A stretch of 64,000 nt of DNA from Bipolaris cookei (GCA_002286855.1 NRSV01000023.1:310001-374000), one strand, 5' to 3'; shown: positions 9,947 through 21,467, counted from the first letter of the stretch. The notes: a model not told the origin generated them from the letters alone. Made by a program: numbers and translations.

Positions 9947-10491
9947 ATGCGTTGCACCCTCATCACCCTAACCTCCCTCCTCGCCCTCAGCAGCGCAATC
10001 GCCCTCCCCCAACTCGACGGCGGTCTCCTCGGCGGCGGCGAAGGAGGTGAAGGAGGCGAGGGCGGCGAAGGTGGCGAAGGAGGTCCAGGTGGTCAGCAAG
10101 GCGGCGGCCAGCAAGGAGGCCAACACGGCGGCCAAGGCGGACACGGCCACGGCCACGGCCACGGCGGTGGCATCTGCGGTTCCTCTTCTCCTCTGTGCTG
10201 CCAGACTGGTTTACTGGGTGTGTCGAACTGTGCTAGTGGTGAGTTTTCTGCCTCTCCTTCCCTTCCCTCTTCACCAAGTCTACACTTGGGAATTCTGCGG
10301 TGTAGATATGCGATGCTAATACCAATATAGCCGGTGCAGTCGCCACCCCTGATGCCTTCAACGCTCAATGCGCCTCAACCGGTCTCTCAGCTCAGTGCTG
10401 CATTTTGCCGCTTGGGGGTCTGGGAAACCTTGGTGGTGATGGGTTGGTTTGCACAGCACTTTTGTCACTGCTTGGGCTTGGCTTGCTCTAG
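9947..10491 (+). CDS. Hydrophobin-like protein with Gly/His-rich extension
   Basis: Two exons, 9947-10238 and 10331-10491, joined in phase 1 (intron GTGAGT...ATATAG, 92 bp); 150 residues. A signal peptide ends near Ala19. Residues 22-76 are Gly-rich: GGE iterations, then GGQ and QHGG, then HGHGHGHGGG. The hydrophobin core follows with eight Cys at 77, 84, 85, 95, 111, 120, 121 and 138, the two CC pairs in the canonical places. CCQTGLLGVSNC, CASTGLSAQCC and the ILPL that follows resemble class II hydrophobins. The spacing is C-x6-CC-x9-C-x15-C-x8-CC-x16-C: shorter than class II before the first pair and longer after the second. Hydrophobins self-assemble on hyphal or spore surfaces. The His/Gly stretch could bind metal, but that is inference. 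Confidence 0.88.
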
Positions 10492-11064
10492 ATGGGTTCT
10501 TCTTCTATCGAGTCGAAACCGAGGGGAAAACTGGGACATGGAAAGCGCAGGTGAAGATAATACGGCAGCGGGGACTTGTATACTAATATTTTCTACTTCT
10601 TCTTTTTTCTTTTACTTTGGTGGGTTCTCTTTAGAATGGGAGACTGGGTAAGTATACGGAATGGGAGAATGGTAATATGGGCTAGGCTGGATCCGGGGTA
10701 ATTATGGGGTATACAAATATTATATATTTTTCTGGGATTTCTATCAGTAGTGCGTTTTGTAGAAAATGATATGGTTTTTTTACTTAGTCTTCATAACCAA
10801 CCCGTCTCCAAGAAATCTAGTTGACATGTTTCTTCAAACATCTCATCACTTATGTCGCAAAGGAAACAGGCGCAAAATCTTGGTATACATGTACCATGTT
10901 GATTCTCGACATATCATGCATCCACCGAACTCTGAAAGAATATTTGTGTATGACGCCGAGCACGCCATGATCCAGTAAATTCGCTCTAATCAAGGTACAT
11001 CCACCACGCTTATGCTTGTTTGTCATGATCACGTTTTGCTTAGTCCAAGTTGCACCACCGCGCC
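10492..11064. other. Convergent intergenic region
   Basis: Lies between the 3' ends of the hydrophobin and the ubiquitin-conjugating enzyme. AT-rich, with no gene, RNA or repeat recognised. Confidence 0.5.
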
Positions 11065-11678
11065 TCATTCAAACTCCAAGCTATCCCGAACACACTTTCT
11101 TACGCGCTTCTTAAACTCGGACGCGTTGTCTCGCCACAGACTGGCGGCCTCTACATTTGCAGGCGACTCGTCGTTGGGGCTGGATAGCATGGATATGACT
11201 GAAAGAAGAATGGTTTCGGGGGTTTGGACGGGTGACCAGCGCTCGGCGGCGGATTCGTAGCCGTACTTGTCCTCTTCTGGGGGGTGCAGGATGGAGATGC
11301 AGACGTCACCGTTTGGGTAGACTGGGGTGTGTGTTGGTTAAGAAAGCAAAGGAGAAGATGCGTGGGGACTCACTGTTGGGGTGGAAGATGGGGGTCTCGA
11401 AGCGCATCTTGGGCGGCAATAGAGGATATTCGGTAGGAAAGGTGAGACGGGCGCGGAAGAAACCTCCTGTTTAGCGTGTGAGCATGTGGTCGCCTTGAAG
11501 GTATAGTAGTGGTCACACCTCCGTAAAACTTTGTGTCGTCGTCAATCATCAGCATCACTTCCCACTCAAACACGTTGTTGTCGACTAGTCCGCAGCTGAT
11601 GCCCGATATGCTCTTGTCGTTCTGCATCTGCTTGAGCTGGCGAGATAATAGGCCTGCTGCTGCCGACGACGAAGCCAT
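11065..11678 (-). CDS. Ubiquitin-conjugating enzyme E2, UBE2G1/Ubc7-like
   Basis: Three exons on the minus strand, 11678-11519, 11466-11374 and 11321-11065, with introns of 52 and 52 bp; 169 residues, matching the roughly 170 of UBE2G1. It transfers ubiquitin from E1 to an E3. The fold is visible from LLSRQLKQMQ through LTFPTEYPLLPPKMRFETPI, and the active-site Cys sits in NGDVCISILHPP. The acidic loop after the Cys (EEDKYGYESAAERWSPVQ) is the G-type signature, shared with UBE2G1, yeast Ubc7 and fission yeast Ubc15. There is no C-terminal membrane anchor, so an ER role would need a Cue1-type partner. The exact subfamily (UBE2G1 or UBE2G2) is not settled; the EDKYGYE loop favours UBE2G1. Confidence 0.92.
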
Positions 11679-12607
11679 GGCGAGTAGTGGTCGTACACAG
11701 GCGTGTGGGGTGCAAAGGTGAAGCAGGGTAGGGCCAAAGGACAGTGGGCGCAAACAGAAAACGTCGAGTTAGGTGAGGGCAGAAACGGCGTGGATGACGT
11801 GCAGTAGAAGCCAAGCCAAGAGCGGCAGTCGCAAGCAGATGGAGCTTGGGAGAGGGTCCAGAGGCGCGTTTGGGCGCAGGGTGTGGTGTGGAGATGCGTT
11901 GCGGTGGGTACCCGAGACTACGATGGCGGGGCAATAGAGGCAGAAGTCAGATTGCCGGCAGGTGAGCAGAAGGGCGTTTAGCGTGGACAATCAGTCTGGG
12001 CAGTCAGTAACATGCCTTGTCAGCGACCGTAATGGCAACTCATCTGTCCCTGCCCGTCAGACTCTTGGACCGGGCGATCTGGCGGTAGCAGGCCCATAAA
12101 GAACGAAGGCTGCTGTCATGACCGACTGAACCCCAATCGCCGCGTTGCATGTGGCGGCATGCGCCAAGCCGAATCGCCCATGGCAAGGCTCCCTTACGGT
12201 ATCCAGGCTTTCCCTTTTGCGTCTGCTGTGCATGTCAACCGGGCTCACAGTCGCTGTTTGTTCTCGGGGGCGTGAAGATGCGCTGTATTGGGCACTCGAC
12301 ATTCAATTGACACGACATTTTTTGGACCTCGGCTTGAAACTCGATAAGCCTCCCATAGCGCCATTGCACAAAAGCAGCTCATTGGCTGCATCACCTGTGT
12401 CTTTGCTCATGTCCATGTATTAGGTTCATATTACATCTGTCCATTTCCTACATACAGTACATTCCTCAACGCCGTCCTAACCATTACATTCATGCTATTA
12501 CCACAGGGCTATGTGTCTAGGGTATCGTTTCCATCCAAAATGACGCAGGGTGATATTATAAGAGCAGAGAAGAAGAAACGTGTGTCGTCGCATCATACAA
12601 GCCGGCC
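11679..12607. other. Intergenic region between two minus-strand genes
   Basis: Promoter of the E2 gene and 3' flank of the diacylglycerol kinase gene. The overlapping frames on both strands have no coding character that I recognise. Confidence 0.5.
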
Positions 12608-13813
12608 TCATCCAAACATCTTGACAAACCCCCAGAGACCGGCGCCGCAGAGCACAGGGATAGTCAGGTTGTCGTCCCACCCAAAAACGTCTATGGCTTC
12701 ACTGGCACTGGCAATGATGCCGGCTGCCAGGGACATGACACCCAAAGCCACGTGGCCCGTAACCGAAGCCTGGTTTATAGACAGGTTGAATTGTTCTCGT
12801 GCTCGCAGGGGTAGCGTGAGGGCGCCTTGAAATGCGAATGCGTGCTCGCCGTGGTTGTACTCTGAGAACGTGGGACCGAGCCAGCCCCACCACACCGCGG
12901 CTGTAATGACACCAGTCACACATGCTGCGATGGATCCCGCCAGACTCTTACCCTTTCTCACCCTCGGCGTCAGATGGCCCCACAATCTGCCAAAAGTCGA
13001 AGCAGCAGTGTCGCACCAGCTCAAAAGCAAGATGCTCATCACTGCAATGTCCTTGGGACAGAACCGCATTACGATCCATGCGCCGAGAAGGTATGAAATG
13101 ACGCCGTTGTACCCATCTACTTCGGATTCGCGCATCAACGCGCCCAGGAAGCGGATGTAGAGGCGGTTCACTTGCCAGTAGCAGTGGCGGATGACGTCAG
13201 TGAGGGCAACAGGAACCAGCAATGTGAGGAGCACGTTGTGGATTTGCGACGTTTGCGTGCCGGTACAATACAAGAAAATAGTCAAGAAGCCGATGGAAAC
13301 GTGAAGAATCTTGCGGGGTATCTCATGCCGATGGATCTATGGCTGTTAGGAGGAGTCTGAAAAAAAGTGGCATGTGTAACTCACAAATGATCGCCATTTC
13401 TGGTGGATAGGAATAAGGCCCAGAGGACTCGGGCTTCGGCTCATCTCTCTCCAGTAGTTTTTGTTGGCTGCTGCCGGCGATAAATGACCGTTTGCTGTGT
13501 CGCCAGGCAACGAGAGTTCCTTCTTGCTGACTCCATTCATCTGTCGTCGGCTCGCCAGGGCGCTCATTCGCCGCCTTCCTGCCATTTTTGCAACCGCTGG
13601 ACTCCGGCTTCGAGTTCGCGCCCTCTGGTCGGGGTCGGAGCCAGACGAGTCTTCATCGATTGGCGGTGGTGACGTAACCTGTTGTTTGCGTGTTGCTGAG
13701 CGCGTTACAGGCCCAAAATAGCCATCTCTTGTACTGCCAGCCTCTGAGGGCGTAGGCGAAGGCGATATCACGCGCGGCGTGTGCGGGACTTGATACTGGC
13801 GCGACGACTCCAT
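12608..13813 (-). CDS. DGK1: CTP-dependent diacylglycerol kinase (Dgk1 family)
   Basis: Two exons on the minus strand, 13813-13385 and 13336-12608, with a 48-bp intron in phase 0; 385 residues. Dgk1 uses CTP to phosphorylate diacylglycerol to phosphatidate at the ER and nuclear membrane, opposing Pah1 lipin. The first 125 residues are basic, Ser/Pro-rich and probably disordered. The membrane domain opens with HEIPRKILHVSIGFLTIFLY and holds the family motifs VNRLYIRFLGALMRESEVDGYNGV (shortened here to its ends), LLSWCDTAASTFGRLWGHLT, RKGKSLAGSIAA and IDVFGWDDNLTIPVL. Several hydrophobic spans separate them. It shares a divergent promoter of about 970 bp with SPB4. Assignment is firm at family level. 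Confidence 0.92.
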
Positions 13814-14780
13814 GGCGACACGCCAGCAGACAGGAAAGTAAGGAAAAGCAGGAGTGCGGATGACGCCGGAGAGGGTGGAGCGGGCCGTCGAACAGAGCAA
13901 AGCGAGGTGGACAAGCAAGGAACGCGGGCCTGAAGATTCAGGGCAGAGGGGACGAGGCTGAGTAGGCGTGTCACAGCTGTCACGCGGGAGGGTGGCCTTT
14001 AGTACGTCGGTCTCGCCATTGATGTCAGATTTGGCTATCACATCACACCCACAGCCCGTGGATTTGTCCGGGCAGCCCCTCTGGCCCAAGGCGACGGGAG
14101 AGGCCACAATTTTTGTGGGCGACAACAGCGGTCGTCTTAATTACGTTCTTGGGGCGGGTGAGCAGGGGGTACGAGGGACCAGCGGCAACAGCGACGGCGA
14201 AGTAGTAATCTTGCGGCATGCAATTGGGAAATTTGGTCTGCAGGGCCACCTACGTAGAAACTGGTTCGCGCATGTGCCAGAGATCAGCGTGGCGTGGAGC
14301 CGTCTTGGCGACGTCATTCGGAGAATCGCACATGAGCAATCCCGGAATCTTGTAGAATAAAAGATGCTGGTCATGTACTACTACAACTACATATAGAGCA
14401 TACGCGATCTCTTATATTATGTTTTATACAACTTTTTCTAAAATCTTACATGTGTTGTAGTATGTATCTTGCGCACGGGTCTCTCCTTTCTAACAGTCAT
14501 ATTGACGTCTTGAAAATATCAATATTTCCCCCCCAACAAACATAGATTAATTGATGCGAGAACTAATGATAGAAATTGCAAAATTAAATTTTTTCCAGCC
14601 TTGCTATGTAGCGGCTGCTTGAGCGATGTCCCCTGAACAAGCCTGACTGGGCTCAACTTTGTTATGATTGCCGCCAGCCAGACTTGTATGGTCCGTGCGC
14701 GAATCATAACTTTTTTTGAACCATCATGGCGATTCTGCCAACCACACCAAAAGCACTTTTTTGCAAACCTAAACTCCACC
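13814..14780. other. Divergent promoter region of DGK1 and SPB4
   Basis: Contains overlapping open frames on both strands (for example 13968-14360, +) without a recognisable domain. AT-rich around 14360-14600. No RNA gene or repeat seen. Confidence 0.5.
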
Positions 14781-16754
14781 ATGGCGCCTCAGGCGAAGAT
14801 GGATCGTTCCTTTGGCGCTCTGACTCCAGCCTTATCAGAATGGATTCTTGAGGCGATCGATTCCATGGGCTTTGTGAAAACCACGCCGGTGCAACACGCG
14901 GCCATTCCCATGTTCATGAAGAACTCGGATGTCGTAGTCGAGGCCGTCACCGGAAGTGGAAAAACCCTAGCGTAATCCTCATGTATCTACATAAAACACA
15001 TATGCTAACGTACCTCCAGCTTTCTTATACCTATTGTCGAGCGGTTGCTGCGACTGGATGCGCCCATAAAGAAGCATCACGTGGGCGCCATCATCATATC
15101 ACCAACCAGAGAACTAGCAACACAGATTTACACAGTCCTAGCCTCCCTTCTCAGATTTCACGGCCCCTCAGCAGCCTTGTTGGACCCGGAAGATGAAGAT
15201 ACCGACATGGAAGATGCCGATGCTCCACCAAAGCCAACTTTTCCACCAGGAACCCTGAGGGTTGTTCCTCAGCTGCTCCTGGGTGGCTCAGTTACACCAG
15301 CACAAGATCTCAGCAGATTCTTGAAATCATCGGCCAACGTTCTTATCGGTACCCCTGGTCGCCTTCTCGAACTCCTCTCCTCACCGCACGTCCACTGCTC
15401 ACAGTCGTCTTTTGATGCTCTTGTACTTGACGAAGCCGATCGACTTCTGGATCTTGGCTTCAAAGATGACCTACAAAAGATTCTTTCTCGTCTGCCTAAG
15501 CAGCGCCGAACTGGCCTCTTCAGTGCAAGTGTTAGCGAGGCAGTCGACCAGCTCATTCGCGTCGGCCTCCGGAATCCAGTCCGTATCGCCGTCAAGGTCA
15601 AGGCCCGATCTGTCAACAGTGCGACAGGCGAGGCTGGCGCAATAGAGGACAAGAGGACACCTGCAAGTTTGCAAATGTCATACCTTGTCATGCCTGCGTC
15701 TCACAAAATCCCAGCCATCAAGAAACTATTAGCGTCTTTGCAGCCACAGCCACAAAAGTCGATAATGTACTTGGCAACATGTTATTCCGTCGATTATTTC
15801 CAGCACATCCTACCAGAAGTCCTCAAGGGGTATACCATTGTTCCTATGCATGGCAAGCACCCCGACAAAGTTCGCCGTAGAAACTTCAACAAGTTTGTTG
15901 ATAGCATGATACCAACTATCCTCTTAACCACCGATGTAGCTGCTCGAGGTCTCGACATACCCTCAGTCGATCTAGTCCTGCAACTCGACGCACCAAGTGA
16001 CCCCAAAACCTTTATCCATCGATGTGGTCGCGCTGGTCGAGCCGGTCGCAAAGGGCTGGCTGTAACCTTTCTCAACCCAGGCCGCGAAGAAGATTATGTC
16101 GAGTTCCTCCGAGTCCGACAAACACCAATATCACCTCTAATCACTCCAAAGATCGATATCTCAGACGAAGAAGCACAAGCGACAAGCAACAAGATAAGAA
16201 AAGTAGTCAAATCCGACCGAGCGCTATTCGACAAAGCTCAACGCGGCTTCGTCTCCTGGGTCCGCGCATACAGCAAACACACTGCCAGCTCCATCTTCCG
16301 CATCCCAGACCTCGACTGGACAGAACAAGGCCACGCATGGGGCCTCCTCAAGCTCCCCAGCATGCCCGAGCTCAAAAAATGGGATGGCGACCGCAGTCTC
16401 GGCGCCACCATTGATTTCGCCACCTACGCATACAAAGACAAAGCGCGTGAGCAGCAACGCCAGACCGAGCAGGCCGAATACGAAGCTACCAAGGCTGAGG
16501 GCAAGAAGAAGAAATATGTGCCTGAGGATAAGAAGGCGTCGGCTTGGACGCATCAGAAGGATTTGAAGGCGCTAAAGGAGTTGAGGAGGGAGAAGAAGAC
16601 GGCGAAGCGGGAGCATGAGCGTATGGCTGCTATGACAGAGGAGGAGCGCAAGGAGGATGAGAGGCTGAAGGGTATGATTGCCCAGGTGAGGAAGAGGGTG
16701 GCGGAGAAGGAGGCGCAGGATGAGGGAGATGAGTTTGAGGGTTTTAGCGATTGA
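14781..16754 (+). CDS. SPB4: ATP-dependent rRNA helicase Spb4 (DEAD-box)
   Basis: Two exons, 14781-14971 and 15020-16754, joined in phase 2 across a 48-bp intron (GTAATC, branch GCTAAC, CCAG); 641 residues. Spb4 is a nucleolar helicase needed for 60S ribosome maturation. Visible motifs: Q motif (FVKTTPVQHAAIP), Walker A AVTGSGKT split from the rest by the intron just after it, Ia PTRELATQI, GTPGR, DEAD in LVLDEADRLLDLGF, SAS (FSASVS), then in the C-lobe TTDVAARGLDIP and HRCGRAGRAGR. A charged Lys/Glu tail from about residue 540 is typical of the family. A Spb4-type extension (FVSWVRAYSKH) follows the helicase core. The ATG at 14781 sits in a CCACCATGG context. Confidence 0.95.
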
Positions 16755-17480
16755 GGACTTGAAATGCGGGTATATGCGTAGCATTTTGTGGCGTTGGGGG
16801 TGTATTTATTGGTTCTTTATGGACTCTTTTTCACATTATCTAGAGAAGTTTGTGTAATTCGCTCAAAAAGGGAGCATAGAGACAAAGTCACCAAAACATC
16901 TATTCGCTTTTTGTTTCAAAAAATGGAAAACGGCAGTGTTGGGACATATACTGGAATCGAGCTGACAACATCAGTCTTACCTCGGTCTTGCTACGGGCAT
17001 ACGCGTCTCAGCAGGGGAACACACGTTTCAGTGGCTGCAGCCTTGCCTGCTACTGCTGAGTATATAGCTACGTCGATAGCCCAGTAGCTAGTCGAATCAT
17101 TCAAATCTTCATTTGATATGTTTTGTGCAACTGCAGTTGTTTTGACTCAACCACACCCTTTATCGTGCCAACAGACAGTCAAAGTGCTATGGTAAAAATT
17201 CTGAAGCCAAAACATTGCCTTTGTTTTCCAAGCTACATGCTTGACATGTAAAAAAAACTCTGTGTACTGTCAATTCAGGATGTACCACCTAACAGCACAA
17301 AGAACGCCTACGTAGGAAAGAAGAAAAAAACACAATTTGTATGAAATTCCTCTACGCCATTCAAGAAAAAACGACACCACATTTTCACGCATAAAGGAAA
17401 CTCCTTCTGTCTATAGGTATATATACCGTCAATCATCCAGATCATAATTCATATCATCCAACGTACAACGCAAAAGACGC
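16755..17480. other. Convergent intergenic region
   Basis: Between the 3' ends of SPB4 and the F-box-like gene. AT-rich, with A-runs near 17240-17340. Nothing recognised. Confidence 0.5.
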
Positions 17481-18317
17481 CTAGTACCTTAGCCACTGGA
17501 AATCGTCATGTGCGAGGACTAGATTGTGGCCTTCGCCCCAGACTTCATCTTCAGTAGCAAAACGCAAACAACCAATCTGTATCAGCGGGAAAAGACGGTC
17601 ACACTCGTTTGCGTTGAAGGCCTGGAAATGCTTCGACGTCGCACGCAGTGTGTCGCGCATAGTATCGTGGAGCTTGCGGGCCTCGGTCTGATCGACACGC
17701 AGGCGGCGCGATAGCGCAATAGGGTTGTGCCCGCTGCCTCCGAGGGTGACGACTTTGGTCGGGGTACGCAGGTTCAGCGTCATAGATTCAGTGTAGAGGA
17801 CGCTGAAGTGGGGATCTCCCTGGAAGAGCAAGTTTGCGAGCGTCTTTAGGAAGATGGCAATGTAGTCGAAGAGTTGCTTTGCAAAACAGGTGGGCGAATG
17901 TTCAAGCAAATGCGCCAGCTCATGTTCGTGCGGCACAAACGACTCTCGGGGCCCGTCTCGCAGTGGCTCGCGCGTGCGCAGGTCGACATTTATGCACAAC
18001 TGGTTAATCGTGGGCGAGAGGGCGGCGAAGCGTATCCACGTCAGAGAAAAGTAAGGGCGGCCATGTGAAAACGTAATATCCAATTCGTATCTCAGCCGCT
18101 TCGATGCAACCTGGTGCTGTATTGCTTGCTTGAACTCACAATACGTCTGCCGGCACACGCGCAAGAGCCCCCGATAACATCGAAGCGGCAAGTCGTTGCG
18201 CACGTAGTGTTCAGACACGACCATTACCCCGCGGAAACAAGGTTCTAGCTCTTCCCCAAGCAGCATCTCGTAAACATGGTTGCGAAGCTCCAGCGGCAGA
18301 TCCAAAAACCCGGGCAT
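17481..18317 (-). CDS. F-box-like domain protein of unknown function
   Basis: A single exon of 278 residues beginning at the ATG at 18317. The start FLDLPLELRNHVYEMLL is the short F-box-like / 2EXR-type motif that opens many lineage-expanded pleosporalean proteins, followed by a second conserved helix, LLRVCRQTYCEFKQAI. The remainder has no recognisable repeat, catalytic motif or membrane span. Such proteins may be substrate adaptors for SCF ubiquitin ligases, but most are uncharacterised. No intron is needed, and both termini look natural. Confidence 0.75.
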   Translation of the reverse strand: MPGFLDLPLELRNHVYEMLLGEELEPCFRGVMVVSEHYVRNDLPLRCYRGLLRVCRQTYCEFKQAIQHQVASKRLRYELDITFSHGRPYFSLTWIRFAALSPTINQLCINVDLRTREPLRDGPRESFVPHEHELAHLLEHSPTCFAKQLFDYIAIFLKTLANLLFQGDPHFSVLYTESMTLNLRTPTKVVTLGGSGHNPIALSRRLRVDQTEARKLHDTMRDTLRATSKHFQAFNANECDRLFPLIQIGCLRFATEDEVWGEGHNLVLAHDDFQWLRY

Positions 18318-19026
18318 TGCTGTCTCTTTTTCTGCGCGCGCGTCGCACGTGAGAAAACAATCAGATGGACTGATAATCTGCTCTCTGACTAGGCGCTTCC
18401 CACCCCCCGATTTGACAACCCTTCAGGGTCCTGGCGCGCACGCGGGGGCCCACAGAAAGTTGGGCAAAAAAGTAAGGCCGCCGCAGCAAGACGACTTTGT
18501 TGGGACCTATTTACCGGCGGGTGGGCAACCAAAGAAAGGGAAAAAAGTGAACGAACAGCAACAGCAAACGAGTTGACGTAGTAGAGCAAAAACCAACCGG
18601 AAAACCAAAAAAGCATGCGGTTCCAAGATAGTAAGTAGAAGGAACACAGGGATACGGTGGCAAGAAGGGACGAGCCAGGCCGGGACACCTTTTCCCCTTT
18701 CTCACCCAATTGTTCGCGTGTGATAACGGTCTAATGCAAAAGCGTAGTAAGTAAGTAGGGGGAAAGATAGAGAGGAATGTCGCCTTGTTCTGACCCGAGA
18801 AGGTCCAATCTCGTGAAACCAATCGGTCCGTGCTCGCCACGTGATTGGACCTGGGATCGCACGCCTCAAATCGAACATTGTTCTCGCCCGGGTGGAAACG
18901 GCTCCACACGCTCCCCACCGCCCAAATTCGTCATACATAAGATCTCCCAAAGTTTTTTTTTAAGAAAAATATGACTTGGAAAGCGCAAAACTGTACTGCC
19001 ATTGGGGTAAGAATATTGTTGCAATA
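18318..19026. other. Divergent intergenic region
   Basis: Shared promoter space of the F-box-like gene (-) and the TDT-type transporter (+). Overlapping frames on both strands carry no known domain. Confidence 0.5.
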
Positions 19027-20409
19027 ATGGATGAGTATGAGCTGGATCGCGTGGGAACGAATAATCCAGCCCTGTGCCCGCCAACATCCCAGGGCACACC
19101 CGTGCAGCGCCAGAAGTCGAGGAATTCACGAGGAACGAGCGCACCACTCGCCTCTGATGATAATTGTATACCAGAAGAATATCCATCGAAATACGATGTA
19201 ACTTGCTTCCCACTACCTTCTCCATAAAACCTCTTTCAACTAACATATTTTTTTTCTCTACAACACTAGGTTGGCTGGCGCCGCATCGTCCGCAACTTCT
19301 CTCCATCCTGGTTCTCCGTCACAACTGGCACAGGCGTAGTTTCCTTACTCCTAGTTTCCATCCCTTTCCAGGCACACTGGCTCTACTGGCTCTCCGTCTT
19401 CTTCTTCGGGCTCAACGCCACTCTCTTCTCATGCGCCCTGTTCATCTCCATATTCCGGTACGTCGCGTACCCGGAGATCTGGCCGGTGATGATTGCCGAC
19501 AGTGCCAACTCTCTCTTCCTCGGCACAGTTCCCATGGGCTTTTCCACGCTGATTTCAGCGTGGTGCTCCCTCTGCATCCCGTACTGGGGGTCCTGGGCTG
19601 TCACGTTTGCGTGGGTGTGCTGGATGATTGATGCGGCGGTTGCGGTTGCGATTACGATTTCATTGACGGTGCTTTTGATATCGGCGTCGAGACGTCAGGC
19701 GCTTGATAAGATTACCGCCGCGCAGTTGCTGCCTATCTCGGCATCGGTGGTTGCTTCTAGTGCGGGAGCGAGAGTCGCAGAGAATTTGATAGATCCGGAG
19801 CATGCGCTTGGGACGATACTGGCATCGTATATTATGTGGGGTATGTCTGTGCCGCTGTCTATGACGGTAATCGTCATGTATTACACTCGTTTGGCGTTGC
19901 ATAAACTGCCGCCTCGTGAGATTATCGTGTCGTCTTTCTTGCCGCTTGGTCCGTTGGGGCTGGGTGGTTATGCTGTTGTACACCTCGGATCGGCATGTCG
20001 TCGTATCTTTCCGCAAACTGGATCGTTCTCCGATATACCGATTGCAGGAGACGTCTTCTTCGTCATCGGTATATTCATAGCACTCATCATGTGGTCCTTT
20101 GGACTGACGTGGTTGTGCTTCGCCCTGGCATCCATATTCAAGTCGCGTCCGATCCCGTTCTCTATGGGATGGTGGGGTTTCACGTTTCCTCTCGGAGTCT
20201 TTGCACTCAGCACCATCGAACTTGGCCACGTCATTCCGAGCTTATTCTTCAGGGTCCTGGGGACAATTTTCTCGATCGCTGTAATTATTCTCTGGTGTCT
20301 CGTCTTCGTTGGAACAGTAAGAGGCGCATGGACCGGTCATCTATTCTACGCGCCGTGTTTAAAGAACATACCGAAGAAACATGACACAGGAACGGATACA
20401 GCGGAGTAA
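19027..20409 (+). CDS. TDT-family transporter, Ssu1 sulfite-efflux/Mae1-like
   Basis: Two exons, 19027-19197 and 19270-20409, joined in phase 0 across a 72-bp intron (branch CTAAC); 436 residues. The family (SLAC1/TehA fold) exports sulfite (Ssu1) or imports C4-dicarboxylates (Mae1). A hydrophilic N-terminus of about 57 residues is followed by the family opening VRNFSPSWFSVTTGTGVVS and about ten hydrophobic spans. PVMIADSANSLFLGTVPMGF and the later MGWWGFTFPLGVFALST are typical fungal TDT segments. The tail ends in a short charged segment. Sequence style favours the Ssu1 branch, but substrate cannot be set by reading. No sulfur or dicarboxylate gene lies beside it. Confidence 0.87.
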
Positions 20410-20490
20410 GAGAAGGAGATTCACGCAAACATAGCATCACGGTAGAGAGAGATAAGGTGTCAAAATTACAAATCGTGATCGTAAATTGCT

Positions 20491-20518
20491 TCACATGCAA
20501 TCTGTAAATTGCATGTGA
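20491..20518. other. Perfect 11-bp inverted repeat between convergent genes
   Basis: TCACATGCAAT and its exact reverse complement ATTGCATGTGA are separated by six bases. It lies 82 bp after the stop of the transporter and 156 bp after the stop of the opposing secreted protein. It could act as a 3'-end hairpin for either transcript or be a dyad binding site. Confidence 0.7.
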
Positions 20519-20673
20519 TATGATATCTTGTCTATTAAGGCGCCAGGCCTTTTCCACATCTCTGTCGAATGGCAGAATGACCAGCACTGCATCTTGTTGT
20601 ACAGTCGTTTTCAAGCAGAGCTCTTTACCACGAGTGGCGTCGGCTTTATCCGTCTTCTCAGCCCTATCGATCT

Positions 20674-21467
20674 TCAAGCCTTCCAGGCCTTCTGAGTCCT
20701 GCGGGTCTTCCGGTTCTGAGCCTGCTGGCCCTGACGCCGGCCTTGAGCGCCGTTCTGAGCATCGTTCTGAGCGGCGTTATTCTGGGCTCCCGCTTGAGCT
20801 CCATTGCAAGCCCCATTATTCTGAGCGGCATTCTGAGCACCATTCGCAGCTCCAGCTTGGGCTTGGCCTTGACGCTGGCCTTGAGCACCATTATTCTGAG
20901 CTCCGTTGTTCTGAGCAGCATTCTCAGCAGCAGCATTCTGGGCTCCGTTGTTCTTGGCATTGTCGTTCTGGGCATTGTCGTTCTGGGCATTGTCGTTCTG
21001 GGCATTGTCGTTCTGGGCAGCATTCTGAGCAGCATTTTGAGTGCTATTGTTCTGGGCTCCGTTATTCTGGGCTCCAGCTTGAGCCGCGCCCGTAGTAGCC
21101 TGTGCCGAACATTGATCTACGAAATCATCAGTACAAATCATCTCCCCAATTCCCCGCTGCACTCCAACTTACTCTTCTGCGTCTGGCACTGTCCTACGGA
21201 AACGGTTTTATCTCCACCGTTCGCCAAGTTGGCACAAGCATTGAACTGCTGGTCGCAAGATCGCTGCAGGGCAGCTGCAGCATTCACAAACGTATCGCCT
21301 CCAACGCTAAATGGCCGGTTGGCGTTGCCGGAGTTGAGAACGGGAGTAGCCGCTGCGCCGCCTATGGCGCCAGTGAAGGTTTGCAAGTTGTTCTGGCGCG
21401 GGGAGATGGTCAACGCATTGATCAGCGCGGCGACGTTGAAGGCGACAATGGCGTTCGTGAACTTCAT
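20674..21467 (-). CDS. Secreted Asn/Ala/Gln-repeat protein
   Basis: Two exons on the minus strand, 21467-21173 and 21116-20674, joined in phase 1 across a 56-bp intron; 245 residues. The signal peptide ends near residue 18 (ALINA). The first half is a compact domain with RSCDQQFNACANLANGGDK and VGQCQTQ, a pattern common in small secreted proteins of ascomycetes. The second half (about 105-225) is built almost entirely of Asn, Ala, Gln and Gly (AQNNGAQNN, NDNAQ units) and ends in a basic tail (RKTRRTQKAWKA). Four tandem NDNAQ units come from a perfect 15-bp DNA repeat. A wall-associated or matrix role is plausible, but I do not recognise a function. Confidence 0.82.
20956..21015 (-). repeat. 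Four tandem copies of a 15-bp unit
   Basis: The plus-strand unit GGCATTGTCGTTCTG is repeated four times without change, encoding NDNAQ on the minus strand. Likely length-variable between strains. Confidence 0.95.

Noticed and set aside
13968..14360. 130-codon plus-strand frame between DGK1 and SPB4
   Set aside because: It overlaps a longer minus-strand frame, has no recognised domain, and lies in divergent promoter space.
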